Of a DNA stretch of 6,147 bases, positions 1 through 5,890 are shown piece by piece (the first letter of the stretch is position 1; each line of letters starts with the position of its first letter). Source of the stretch: Chitinivibrionales bacterium (lineage in GTDB: Bacteria > Fibrobacterota > Chitinivibrionia > Chitinivibrionales > WJKA01). Location: contig WJKA01000190.1 of the NCBI GenBank assembly GCA_014729375.1, forward strand, positions 1 through 6,147. The letters run 5' to 3'. A model generated the notes under the pieces. It was not told the origin of the DNA. It saw nothing but the letters and a program-made list of their open reading frames with translations, and did no database searches. The position numbers and the translations under genes were made by a program.

Positions 1-425
1 CCTTTTGAAAGTTCCTTGATTTTTTTGTTTCGTTTTTCACAAAGATGTAAGATTTTCAGGACACGATCAATTTCACGGTGCATTGAACGGTTTGTCATTC
101 TGCTGATTTTGAAATAATATTGGAGCGATTCCTCTACAGTCAGGTGGGGGTAAAAATACGGCTGCTCCGAAACAAATGAAATGTCGCTGCGTGAAGCTGG
201 GATTCCAGATGATTTTCCTTTTATCAGAATAGAGCCTGCGGTTGGGTTGACCAATCCCATAAGCATCTTCAATGAGGTGGTTTTACCGGCGCCGTTAGGC
301 CCGATAAAGCCCGCTATCTGATTGTTTTCTACAGAAAAAGACAAGTCAACAACAGCAGGAACCTTCAGGCTGCGAAGTCCTTTCCGGTATGTTTTTGTTA
401 CATTCTGAAATTCAATGAGATTCAT
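1..425 (-). CDS. ABC-2-type transporter ATP-binding protein, N-terminal part (cut by window edge)
   Basis: Reading the minus strand from ATG at 425-423 gives 141 open codons that run off the left edge. It is the nucleotide-binding subunit of an ABC exporter: it hydrolyses ATP in the cytoplasm to drive a separate membrane permease. Visible motifs are the Walker A loop GPNGAGKTT (residues 42-50), a Q-loop at Q88 in SEQPYFYPHLT, and the first residues of the signature motif, ELSKG, at 138 onward exactly where the window ends. The Walker B and H-loop would lie outside. The LSKG form and the compact N-terminus resemble the CcmA/NatA/GldA-like ATPases that pair with ABC-2 permeases (family knowledge). 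Substrate is unknown; the permease gene would be expected further left. It is divergent from the envelope operon. No clear Shine-Dalgarno precedes the ATG. The class is secure, the transported substrate is not. Confidence 0.9.
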   Translation of the reverse strand, partial: MNLIEFQNVTKTYRKGLRSLKVPAVVDLSFSVENNQIAGFIGPNGAGKTTSLKMLMGLVNPTAGSILIKGKSSGIPASRSDISFVSEQPYFYPHLTVEESLQYYFKISRMTNRSMHREIDRVLKILHLCEKRNKKIKELSK

Positions 426-444
426 AGGGCTTCTTGTAAAATAA

Positions 445-450
445 ATTATA
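445..450 (-). promoter_or_regulatory. Candidate -10 element for the ABC ATPase gene
   Basis: The minus strand reads TATAAT, a perfect -10 hexamer, placing transcription start near 438 and leaving a leader of only about a dozen bases before the ATG at 425. No convincing -35 hexamer lies at the usual spacing, and the surroundings are very A+T-rich, so the match could be chance. Confidence 0.4.
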
Positions 451-505
451 TGATTGACTCAAATGAATTTATATTCCTTATTGACAGCAAATGAATAACA
501 TCGCA

Positions 506-534
506 TTGCTCATTGTTATTCTACATGGTACAAT
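506..534 (+). promoter_or_regulatory. Extended -10 sigma-70-type promoter of the envelope operon
   Basis: TTGCTC at 506-511 (-35, four of six consensus positions) is separated by exactly 17 bases from TACAAT at 529-534 (-10, five of six). TG at 526-527 forms an extended -10 (TGGTACAAT). The predicted transcription start, seven bases after the end of the -10, falls at about 541, which is the A of the first possible start codon of the downstream gene. Spacing and the extended element make this a good promoter by eye; the leaderless consequence is discussed in the findings. Confidence 0.6.
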
Positions 535-540
535 GTATTT

Positions 541-2511
541 ATGCTAAAATGCAAGCAGCAAAACGACGATGGTGAAGATGTGCATATACCCGGCAGCCAC
601 ACTGAAAGCAATGGTGGAGAGCCCCTGGCTGCGAGGTTAATGTTTTCCGGCATAATAATTTTCATACTATGTCTGTTTTTTGCTGTAACCTACCCTCACG
701 GTTATTATGCACTCATGCACACAATGGTCGGTGCAATTGTGCTTGTTTCAGCAGTCGGGGAGCTGTTTGAGGCCGGAAATGGTGCTGCAGCAATAAAATT
801 GTCCCGCAACAAGTCATTTCTGAAACTGATTTCCGGAAAAACCGCCGGATTCACAGCCGTATTTGCCGTTTCTGTCATAATGAACGTTTCGCTTCTTTTT
901 GAAACCTGGTCAACAGGAATAGGGCATCCATTGTTTACTATAGGAGGATTGTTGCCCTATTGCGATGCGGCGGCATACCATGCCGGAGCGCAGCACCTGG
1001 TCGAATTCGGGGTGCTTGACGCTTGGAACAGCGCACGCCGGCCGCTGCCGGTTGCTTTTTATGCATTTTTCCTTAAACTGACCGGCCAGAATCTTCAGGT
1101 AACAGTATTTCTGACTACGCTGCTAATCGCGATCTCTGTTTTTCTGGCAGCCGCGGCGGTCTATCGAACATCGGGAATAACCGCCGGACTTCTTATGATA
1201 TTTTTGCTTTCCTATTGCATCGCTCCTTACAACGGCACCTTTATGACTGAGCCGGTCGGCTTTGTTTTCGGCAATTGTGCGTTTGCGTTGATCTGGAGCG
1301 GAATTTTTCTTCCAAACAGATTCCATGCATTATCCGGGCTGGCCCTTTTTGTAATCGCACAGCATGTACGAACCGGCGCAATCCTGGTTGCCCCTCTTTT
1401 GTGCATAAGCATTTTCTTTACTTTTGATGGGCAGGAGAAAAACCGCATTACGCGCGCGCTTCTTCCGGTTTTAATTATAATAGTATCACTCGCAGCGCCG
1501 CTTTTTCCCGCAAAAATAATATCGAATACACAAGAGAGCGCACAATTCTCCAACATTGCACATACGCTGTACGGCATGGTTTCAGGAGGCAAAAACTGGC
1601 GGCATGTGTATGATGAATATCCGGAAATTTCTGTGCGGTCGCAGACAGAACAATCCCGGTTAATTTATCGATATGCAACGAAAAAGTTTCTTGAAAACCC
1701 GTCACTGTTTTTTATCACGATTGTTTCCCGTTTGCGTGAGGCTTTATTCCGCCCCATACATTTCCTCTTTCCAAAATATCTACCGGTTCCGCGGTATGCT
1801 CTTGCTCTGTTACTCCTCGGGACACTGCTGGTTTTTTATTTTTGCAGAAAAGATATATCAAAACCGGTGGCGCTTTTTTTTATTTTTACTTTTGCGGGAA
1901 TTCTGTTTTCGTATCCGGTCATAGCTGAGGCATGGCCCCGGGTAAACGCAACAGCGATGTGGTTTGGGTGCCTTTTGGTCAGCTACGGTGCGGGTATGGG
2001 TATTCGGAAGGCGGCTCGTGTGAAAATGCGTCCGGAAAGAGCTGGCTGTGCGTTAACAAAACAAATGCTGCCCCATTATCTGTTTGCAGCGATTCTTCTG
2101 GCGGTTATTTTTGCCGGCCCGGTGTTTCTCAGGGTTTTCAGCCCTAATCCCCGCCTGGAAATATGCAGCAGTAAATGCGAGGATCGTGTAATTGTATTTC
2201 GGGTCTCCAAAGGTTCATCGCTCTATATTTCGGAAAAAAATGTCGGAAAAGCTGTCCCGGATATTACCATGCGCGCCTATAAGTTGAATAATCCGAGTTC
2301 ATATGGAAACCTGTCCTTCAATTATGTCAAGGAGGGCCACTATCTCTGGGAAGCATGTGATTTGTGCAGCCGGGCCTTCGTTCATGTTGTATTTGATGAA
2401 GACATCTCAAGGCATGCGGGAAAGCTTGTTGCGGTCTGTGCAAAGAGAATTGCCCGGCACTATCAGTATTATGTACTCTATCATGCAAAGGATATGAAAA
2501 TAATTCGCTAA
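541..2511 (+). CDS. Polytopic membrane protein, putative GT-C-fold glycosyltransferase
   Basis: A 656-residue inner-membrane protein. After a hydrophilic N-terminus (1-33) come many hydrophobic segments, roughly 34-50, 58-73, 102-120, 186-207, 213-229, 238-256, 262-292, 307-323, 419-434, 443-460, 470-487 and 512-531, then a soluble C-terminal domain (532-656). The first large extracytoplasmic loop carries PYCDAAAYHAGAQHL (139-153) followed by ARRPLPVAFYAF (165-176). An Asp-x3-Tyr pattern followed by an Arg-Pro motif at the next membrane segment is typical of lipid-phosphosugar-dependent GT-C enzymes of the ArnT/PMT type, with D142 as candidate catalytic residue. MTEPVG (235-240) is a second motif often seen in that fold. 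On this reading it would transfer a sugar from a polyprenyl carrier on the outer face of the membrane; donor and acceptor are unknown. The C-terminal domain has C542/C546 and C606/C609. The start at 541 has no Shine-Dalgarno; M34 (640) is an alternative that would begin directly at the first membrane segment. It could also be a non-catalytic GT-C relative. First gene of the operon. Confidence 0.6.
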   Translation: MLKCKQQNDDGEDVHIPGSHTESNGGEPLAARLMFSGIIIFILCLFFAVTYPHGYYALMHTMVGAIVLVSAVGELFEAGNGAAAIKLSRNKSFLKLISGKTAGFTAVFAVSVIMNVSLLFETWSTGIGHPLFTIGGLLPYCDAAAYHAGAQHLVEFGVLDAWNSARRPLPVAFYAFFLKLTGQNLQVTVFLTTLLIAISVFLAAAAVYRTSGITAGLLMIFLLSYCIAPYNGTFMTEPVGFVFGNCAFALIWSGIFLPNRFHALSGLALFVIAQHVRTGAILVAPLLCISIFFTFDGQEKNRITRALLPVLIIIVSLAAPLFPAKIISNTQESAQFSNIAHTLYGMVSGGKNWRHVYDEYPEISVRSQTEQSRLIYRYATKKFLENPSLFFITIVSRLREALFRPIHFLFPKYLPVPRYALALLLLGTLLVFYFCRKDISKPVALFFIFTFAGILFSYPVIAEAWPRVNATAMWFGCLLVSYGAGMGIRKAARVKMRPERAGCALTKQMLPHYLFAAILLAVIFAGPVFLRVFSPNPRLEICSSKCEDRVIVFRVSKGSSLYISEKNVGKAVPDITMRAYKLNNPSSYGNLSFNYVKEGHYLWEACDLCSRAFVHVVFDEDISRHAGKLVAVCAKRIARHYQYYVLYHAKDMKIIR

Positions 2512-2537
2512 GAATTGAAGCATTATTTTTAAGGTAC

Positions 2538-3836
2538 ATGTCATCACCGGGAAAAAGAAAACGTCATCGCTGTAAAAACCATGCAGGTGTCACTGCGCGG
2601 GGCAGGTGCGCGGTATGCGGGGCCTGGATTTGCAAAGAATGCATGGTCCTCAAGGGGGGTCAGTTTTATTGCAGGGACACCTGCGATCCTGCTTGGTCCG
2701 GTACTGAAAAAAAGCGGGACCGGCAATCTGCCGAAACACCGGAAATGCCCGCGCCATCTCCGGTCCGCGCAAGACGATCCGCCATTGATATGCTTCCGCT
2801 GTTTGCCGGCGTTTGCCTGGCCCTGGGAGGTATTGCGTTTGCCCTTTTGGCTGTAAGAAAAAGCAGGGAATTATCAATTGAAAACCGGTTTCTCAAGCAA
2901 CGCCGGGCGGATTTAATCAGGACAATAAAGGCAAATAACCGGGAAATCGCATTATTGCTCAAAGAGGTGCATTCGTTAAAGGTTGAAGAGGAGGCTGCGG
3001 GTGAGAGAAAGAAAAGGAACCAGAGAACCAGGCCGCGAAATGTCAAATATTTCAAGCCTGAATCCGGGCTTCCGTTCAGTCTGGATAACGGGGATTTTTC
3101 AAAGAAAGTTGTTGCGCTGACTTTTGACGGTGGAAGTCATGCTAATGCAGCGGATGAGATACTGGACACGCTGAAAAATCGCAATGTCAAGGCAACCATG
3201 TTTGTCACCGGACGGTTTATTGTTAAACACACGCCGCTTATCCGGCGGATTGTCAATGAGGGCCATGAACTGGGTAACCATACCTACAGCCACCCGCACC
3301 TCACTGCCTGGGCGCAGGATCATGTTCATACGACCCTGCCGGATATTACCCGGGAAGTGCTTGGCCGCGAACTTGCCCGGGCGAATGCGGTCCTCATGGA
3401 CAGGCTTGGAAGGGAATTCAGCCCGTTCTGGCGGGCGCCGTATGGAGAGCGGAACAGGCAGATTTGCCGGTGGGCCCTCACACACGGATATCTTCACGTC
3501 GGGTGGCGGCAGGGGCGAACATGGTACCAGAACCTGGACAGCAATGACTGGGTTCCCGATGAGGACACTCCCGGCTACCATTCACCGCAGGAAGTCTTCG
3601 AAAAAGTCATGGCAATGGCACAAAGCGAGCCATACGGCATAAACGGCGGAATTATCCTGATGCACCTTGGAACAGTTAGAAGAGAAAGGGAAGAGCGCGT
3701 ACATATTATTTTAGGAAAGCTCATTGATGAGCTTCGGCTGATGGGCTATCGGCTTGTCACTGTTTCCGGGATGCTCAAAGAGTCTGGAACAGATATCGAG
3801 CGCGTGCTTGCATTTGGAAATATAGCGGGCGAATAA
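2538..3836 (+). CDS. Membrane-anchored polysaccharide deacetylase with N-terminal B-box-like zinc-binding domain
   Basis: A 432-residue carbohydrate esterase family 4 (NodB-fold) protein, expected to remove N-acetyl groups from an extracytoplasmic polysaccharide or peptidoglycan using a bound metal. In order: a Cys/His cluster (C12, H15, C24, C27, C32, C35, C45, C49) resembling a B-box or treble-clef zinc site; a low-complexity linker with an Arg-rich patch (77-80); one transmembrane segment (about 84-106); a charged coiled coil (about 108-160); and the NodB domain (about 190-412). Catalytic motifs are TFDGG (195-199, D197 general base), HTYSH (248-252, metal ligands H248 and H252), RAPYG (299-303), DSNDW (334-338) and LMHLG (374-378, H376). 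The usual second Asp of motif 1 (TFDD) is Gly198 here. AAGG (2531-2534) precedes the ATG at rather short spacing, but C12 requires a start at or very near here. It lies 26 bases after the membrane protein and 9 before the protease gene. Deacetylase fold is secure; substrate unknown. Confidence 0.88.
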   Translation: MSSPGKRKRHRCKNHAGVTARGRCAVCGAWICKECMVLKGGQFYCRDTCDPAWSGTEKKRDRQSAETPEMPAPSPVRARRSAIDMLPLFAGVCLALGGIAFALLAVRKSRELSIENRFLKQRRADLIRTIKANNREIALLLKEVHSLKVEEEAAGERKKRNQRTRPRNVKYFKPESGLPFSLDNGDFSKKVVALTFDGGSHANAADEILDTLKNRNVKATMFVTGRFIVKHTPLIRRIVNEGHELGNHTYSHPHLTAWAQDHVHTTLPDITREVLGRELARANAVLMDRLGREFSPFWRAPYGERNRQICRWALTHGYLHVGWRQGRTWYQNLDSNDWVPDEDTPGYHSPQEVFEKVMAMAQSEPYGINGGIILMHLGTVRREREERVHIILGKLIDELRLMGYRLVTVSGMLKESGTDIERVLAFGNIAGE

Positions 3837-3845
3837 ACCTATTTT

Positions 3846-4496
3846 ATGAACACAGAAATGCTTCTTTTGCGGATTCCGGCAATTTTGCTGGCCCTGACAT
3901 TTCATGAATATTGTCATGGATGGGTGGCTTCGTTGCGTGGGGATAGTACGGCACGCGACCTCGGGCGGCTTACATTCAATCCGTTTGCGCATCTTGACAT
4001 ATTCGGTACGCTCATGCTTTTATTCGGGCCGTTCGGCTGGGCAAAGCCGGTGCCGGTAAATTTCAGCAATTTGAAAGACCCCAAAAAGGATTCCATCTAT
4101 ATCAGCGCGGCAGGACCGGTTTCCAATATTCTTCTGGCCTGCATTGCCGGATATGCCTACAGGTTATTTTTAATGAACAATACGTTTTTGGGCTCCAGGG
4201 CCGGATATGTGGACCAGTTTTTCATTATGCTTATCCAGATCAATCTCGGAATATCCTTTTTTAATTTGTTGCCGGTGCCGCCGCTTGATGGTTCAAAAAT
4301 ACTCATGGGCCTGCTGCCTTCATCAAAAGTCCCATCCTACATTCGGTACATGGAAAAAGCACCGCTTATATTCTTAATTCTGATTGTTGTTGAGTGGTCG
4401 TTTAATATTCCAACGATTTCGCTTATTCTGTATCCGCTTTACATGCCATACCGTAGTTTCTGGCTGTTTATAATTTTCGGAGGAAAGGCACTATAA
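3846..4496 (+). CDS. Site-2-protease-like M50 family zinc metalloprotease
   Basis: A 216-residue intramembrane metalloprotease. The zinc-binding HEYCH (H20, E21, H24) sits in the first hydrophobic segment. The AGPVSN motif (89-94) and the third-ligand motif NLLPVPPLDG (140-149, D148) follow in the order and spacing expected of the short SpoIVFB/S2P-like M50 group. Further hydrophobic stretches lie at about 52-65, 95-110, 122-142, 172-186 and 188-212. There is no PDZ domain, unlike RseP, and no CBS domain. Family members cleave membrane-embedded substrates, often anti-sigma factors or signalling precursors, but no such substrate is encoded in this window. The ATG lies 9 bases after the deacetylase stop with no obvious Shine-Dalgarno, so translational coupling is plausible; M5 (3858) is an alternative start. 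Many bacteria carry this short form as a conserved gene of unknown target, so the operon position is weak evidence of function. Confidence 0.88.
   Translation: MNTEMLLLRIPAILLALTFHEYCHGWVASLRGDSTARDLGRLTFNPFAHLDIFGTLMLLFGPFGWAKPVPVNFSNLKDPKKDSIYISAAGPVSNILLACIAGYAYRLFLMNNTFLGSRAGYVDQFFIMLIQINLGISFFNLLPVPPLDGSKILMGLLPSSKVPSYIRYMEKAPLIFLILIVVEWSFNIPTISLILYPLYMPYRSFWLFIIFGGKAL
4479..4488 (+). promoter_or_regulatory. Ribosome binding site region for hldA, inside the end of the protease gene
   Basis: GGAGG at 4479-4483 is followed by AAAGG at 4484-4488, which lie 16 and 11 bases before the ATG at 4500. The site overlaps the last codons of the M50 gene, whose stop (4494-4496) is 3 bases before the kinase start. 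This arrangement suggests translational coupling and supports 4500 as the start. Confidence 0.5.
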
Positions 4497-4499
4497 TCA

Positions 4500-5519
4500 A
4501 TGCACAAAAAGAGGGTTCCCGCTGGACGGCAAAAAAAAATAATCGACAAATTCAGCACGGTCTCCATACTTGTCGTTGGCGATGTAATAATCGATCAGTA
4601 TTTATGGGGTGACGTATTACGGATTTCCCCTGAAGCGCCGGTTCCTGTTGTAAACGTAATATCCGAGACCTTCGGTTTGGGCGGCGCAGCAAACGTTGTT
4701 CAGAATCTTAAAAGCATCGCAGCACACCCGCAAATTGTTGCATTGCGCGGTACCGATGCCAATGGCGCCGTTCTGATGAATTTATTCAGGCAGCAGGACT
4801 GTCCAGCAGAGGGAATTGCCGTTTCGGAAAGTCGCCCCACTACGATTAAAACCCGGATTATGGCCCGCCACCAGCAGATTGTTCGCGCAGACAGGGAAAT
4901 TGATGACCCGCTCAGCAGAAAAGAAACAGCATTGCTCTGGAATAATATCCGTACAATTCTGCCCAAAGTTGACGGTGTTATTGTATCGGATTACGGAAAA
5001 GGCGTTGTGTCTCGATTATTGATCAGGCGATTGGTCGAACAGTGCCGGAAGGACCGGATACATATTGCTGTCGATCCCAAGGAACGGCATTTCGAACTGT
5101 ATAAACGCGTTGATATGATTACACCGAACCTCCGGGAAGCCCATGCCGCACTGGGCATTCCATACAGACACTGCACAATAGAGGAAGTCCGGGCTCTGGG
5201 ATGGAAACTCATGAGCAAGCTGAAGCCGTCAAGTCTGCTGATCACGCTCAGTGAGCAGGGGATGGCGCTTTTTGAAAGCAGGAAAAAGAAATTCACCCAC
5301 CTGCCGACCGCCGCGGTTAAAGTATTTGATGTTACCGGCGCGGGTGATACGGTAATCAGCACATACGCGGCCGCAACCGCCGCAGGGGCGACGCCGCTTG
5401 AAGCAGCATGGATAGCAAATAATGCTGCGGGGCTGACCGTTGCAGAGCCGGGAACAGCCTGCGTAACCCCGCAGGAGCTTATTGAGGCCTGTAAAAAGTC
5501 GCAGCGCCGGCAGAATTGA
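4500..5519 (+). CDS. hldA: D-glycero-beta-D-manno-heptose-7-phosphate kinase (stand-alone, HldE N-terminal type)
   Basis: A 339-residue cytoplasmic PfkB-family (ribokinase-fold) kinase. It is predicted to phosphorylate D-glycero-D-manno-heptose 7-phosphate at C1 using ATP, a step toward ADP-heptose for lipopolysaccharide core. Family marks: VVGDVIIDQYLWG (25-37), RISPEAPVPVV (41-51, highly characteristic of RfaE/HldE), substrate-binding GLGGAANVVQN (59-69), VSDYGKG (162-168), VDPK (191-194), TPN (208-210), SEQGM (251-255), and the catalytic anion-hole motif DVTGAGDT (277-284, D283 catalytic base). The protein ends shortly after the kinase domain. The nucleotidyltransferase domain that makes E. 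coli HldE about 477 residues is absent, so a separate HldC-type adenylyltransferase must exist elsewhere if the pathway is complete. It is the last protein gene of the operon, 3 bases after the M50 stop, with the tRNA 82 bases downstream. A related PfkB sugar kinase is the alternative, but the RISPEAPVPVV signature argues for heptose. Confidence 0.88.
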   Translation: MHKKRVPAGRQKKIIDKFSTVSILVVGDVIIDQYLWGDVLRISPEAPVPVVNVISETFGLGGAANVVQNLKSIAAHPQIVALRGTDANGAVLMNLFRQQDCPAEGIAVSESRPTTIKTRIMARHQQIVRADREIDDPLSRKETALLWNNIRTILPKVDGVIVSDYGKGVVSRLLIRRLVEQCRKDRIHIAVDPKERHFELYKRVDMITPNLREAHAALGIPYRHCTIEEVRALGWKLMSKLKPSSLLITLSEQGMALFESRKKKFTHLPTAAVKVFDVTGAGDTVISTYAAATAAGATPLEAAWIANNAAGLTVAEPGTACVTPQELIEACKKSQRRQN

Positions 5520-5523
5520 TATC

Positions 5524-5558
5524 CTTTTTGCCAAGATTTATTTTAGCACAGCAAAAAG
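5524..5558 (+). repeat. Short inverted repeat after hldA
   Basis: CTTTTTGC (5524-5531) and GCAAAAAG (5551-5558) are perfect inverted copies separated by 19 bases, just after the hldA stop. The stem is A+T-rich and no T-tract follows, so it is not a convincing intrinsic terminator; it may be a weak hairpin at the operon end or chance. No strong separate promoter is visible before the tRNA; TATGAA at 5577-5582 is the best -10 candidate and lacks a -35. Confidence 0.3.
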
Positions 5559-5601
5559 AGCGCAGCCTTCTGACGGTATGAATTTGCAGAGCAGCGCATA
5601 A

Positions 5602-5675
5602 GGGCCCATAACTCAGTTGGTTAGAGTAGCGGACTCATAATCCGTTTGTCCTAGGTTCGAGTCCTAGTGGGCCCA
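5602..5675 (+). tRNA. tRNA with CAU anticodon, probably tRNA-Ile2 (lysidine type)
   Basis: A full cloverleaf can be folded: acceptor GGGCCCA/TGGGCCC (7 pairs), D stem ACTC/GAGT, anticodon stem GCGGA/TCCGT with loop CTCATAA (anticodon CAT at 5636-5638), a five-base variable loop, T stem CTAGG/CCTAG with loop TTCGAGT, and discriminator A at 5675. CCA is not encoded (CTA follows). An acceptor stem with C4-G69 and C5-G68 matches the determinants known for recognition by TilS, the lysidine synthetase that converts CAU to an isoleucine anticodon for AUA. Elongator tRNA-Met of E. coli has U-A and A-U at those positions. It is not an initiator: the first pair is Watson-Crick and the three G-C pairs flanking the anticodon loop are missing. 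Elongator tRNA-Met remains possible. Unusual but paired are A10-U25 in the D stem and G27-U43 in the anticodon stem. Confidence 0.95.
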
Positions 5676-5701
5676 CTATACCATCGAAAAGAAAGGGCAT
5701 T

Positions 5702-5743
5702 ATAGCTTTGTATCATTTGGAAATATTCATTACAAAGAGCTAT
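5702..5743 (+). other. Bulged hairpin between the tRNA and the terminator
   Basis: ATAGCT and TTGTA (5702-5712) pair with TACAA and AGCTAT (5731-5743), giving 11 pairs interrupted by a two-base AG bulge at 5736-5737 and closed by an 18-base loop. It lies between the 3' end of the tRNA and the intrinsic terminator, so it would be part of the pre-tRNA trailer. No open reading frame is seen here. Function is unknown and chance is possible in this A+T-rich stretch. Confidence 0.35.
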
Positions 5744-5769
5744 TATCCCTGCAGGCTGAAAAATTTTCC

Positions 5770-5800
5770 AAAGCACTTCTTTATTTTGAAGTGCTTTTTT
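5770..5800 (+). terminator. Intrinsic (rho-independent) terminator after the tRNA
   Basis: AAAGCACTTC (5770-5779) pairs perfectly with GAAGTGCTTT (5788-5797) across an eight-base loop, and a run of six T (5795-5800) follows. This is a textbook terminator on the plus strand. It would end transcription of the tRNA and of any read-through from the upstream operon, and separates both from the downstream gene. The minus strand lacks a comparable T-run, so it is probably one-directional. Confidence 0.88.
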
Positions 5801-5890
5801 GTTTTCTGCGGAACATACAATAGATATAACAATAACGATTACAATGATTGCTTTTTAATTACTATCTGAGCCAGGAGCGGGAGTGTAAGC

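Noticed and set aside
481..486. Perfect TTGACA -35 hexamer upstream of the first operon gene
   Set aside because: At 16-18 base spacing there is no acceptable -10, and the good TACAAT at 529 is 42 bases away. The TTGCTC/TACAAT pair fits much better.
426..540. Possible operator or riboswitch in the divergent intergenic region
   Set aside because: Apart from promoter elements I see no clear palindrome or aptamer-like structure. The right-facing leader appears to have zero length and the left-facing one only about a dozen bases.
3099..3581. Long open frame on the minus strand opposite the deacetylase (160 codons)
   Set aside because: It lies wholly antisense to the conserved NodB motifs, has no recognisable domain or ribosome site, and is a shadow of the codon bias of the real gene.
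3184..3642. Second plus-strand open frame inside the deacetylase gene (152 codons)
   Set aside because: It is the +1 shadow of the catalytic domain, Arg/Gly-rich without a family motif. The intact NodB motifs in the main frame show no frameshift.
5524..5558. Inverted repeat after hldA as an operon terminator
   Set aside because: The stem is mostly A-T, the loop is 19 bases and there is no T-run after the 3' arm. It is listed only as a weak repeat.
5577..5582. TATGAA as the -10 of a dedicated tRNA promoter
   Set aside because: No -35 hexamer lies at suitable spacing. The tRNA may instead be read from the upstream operon.
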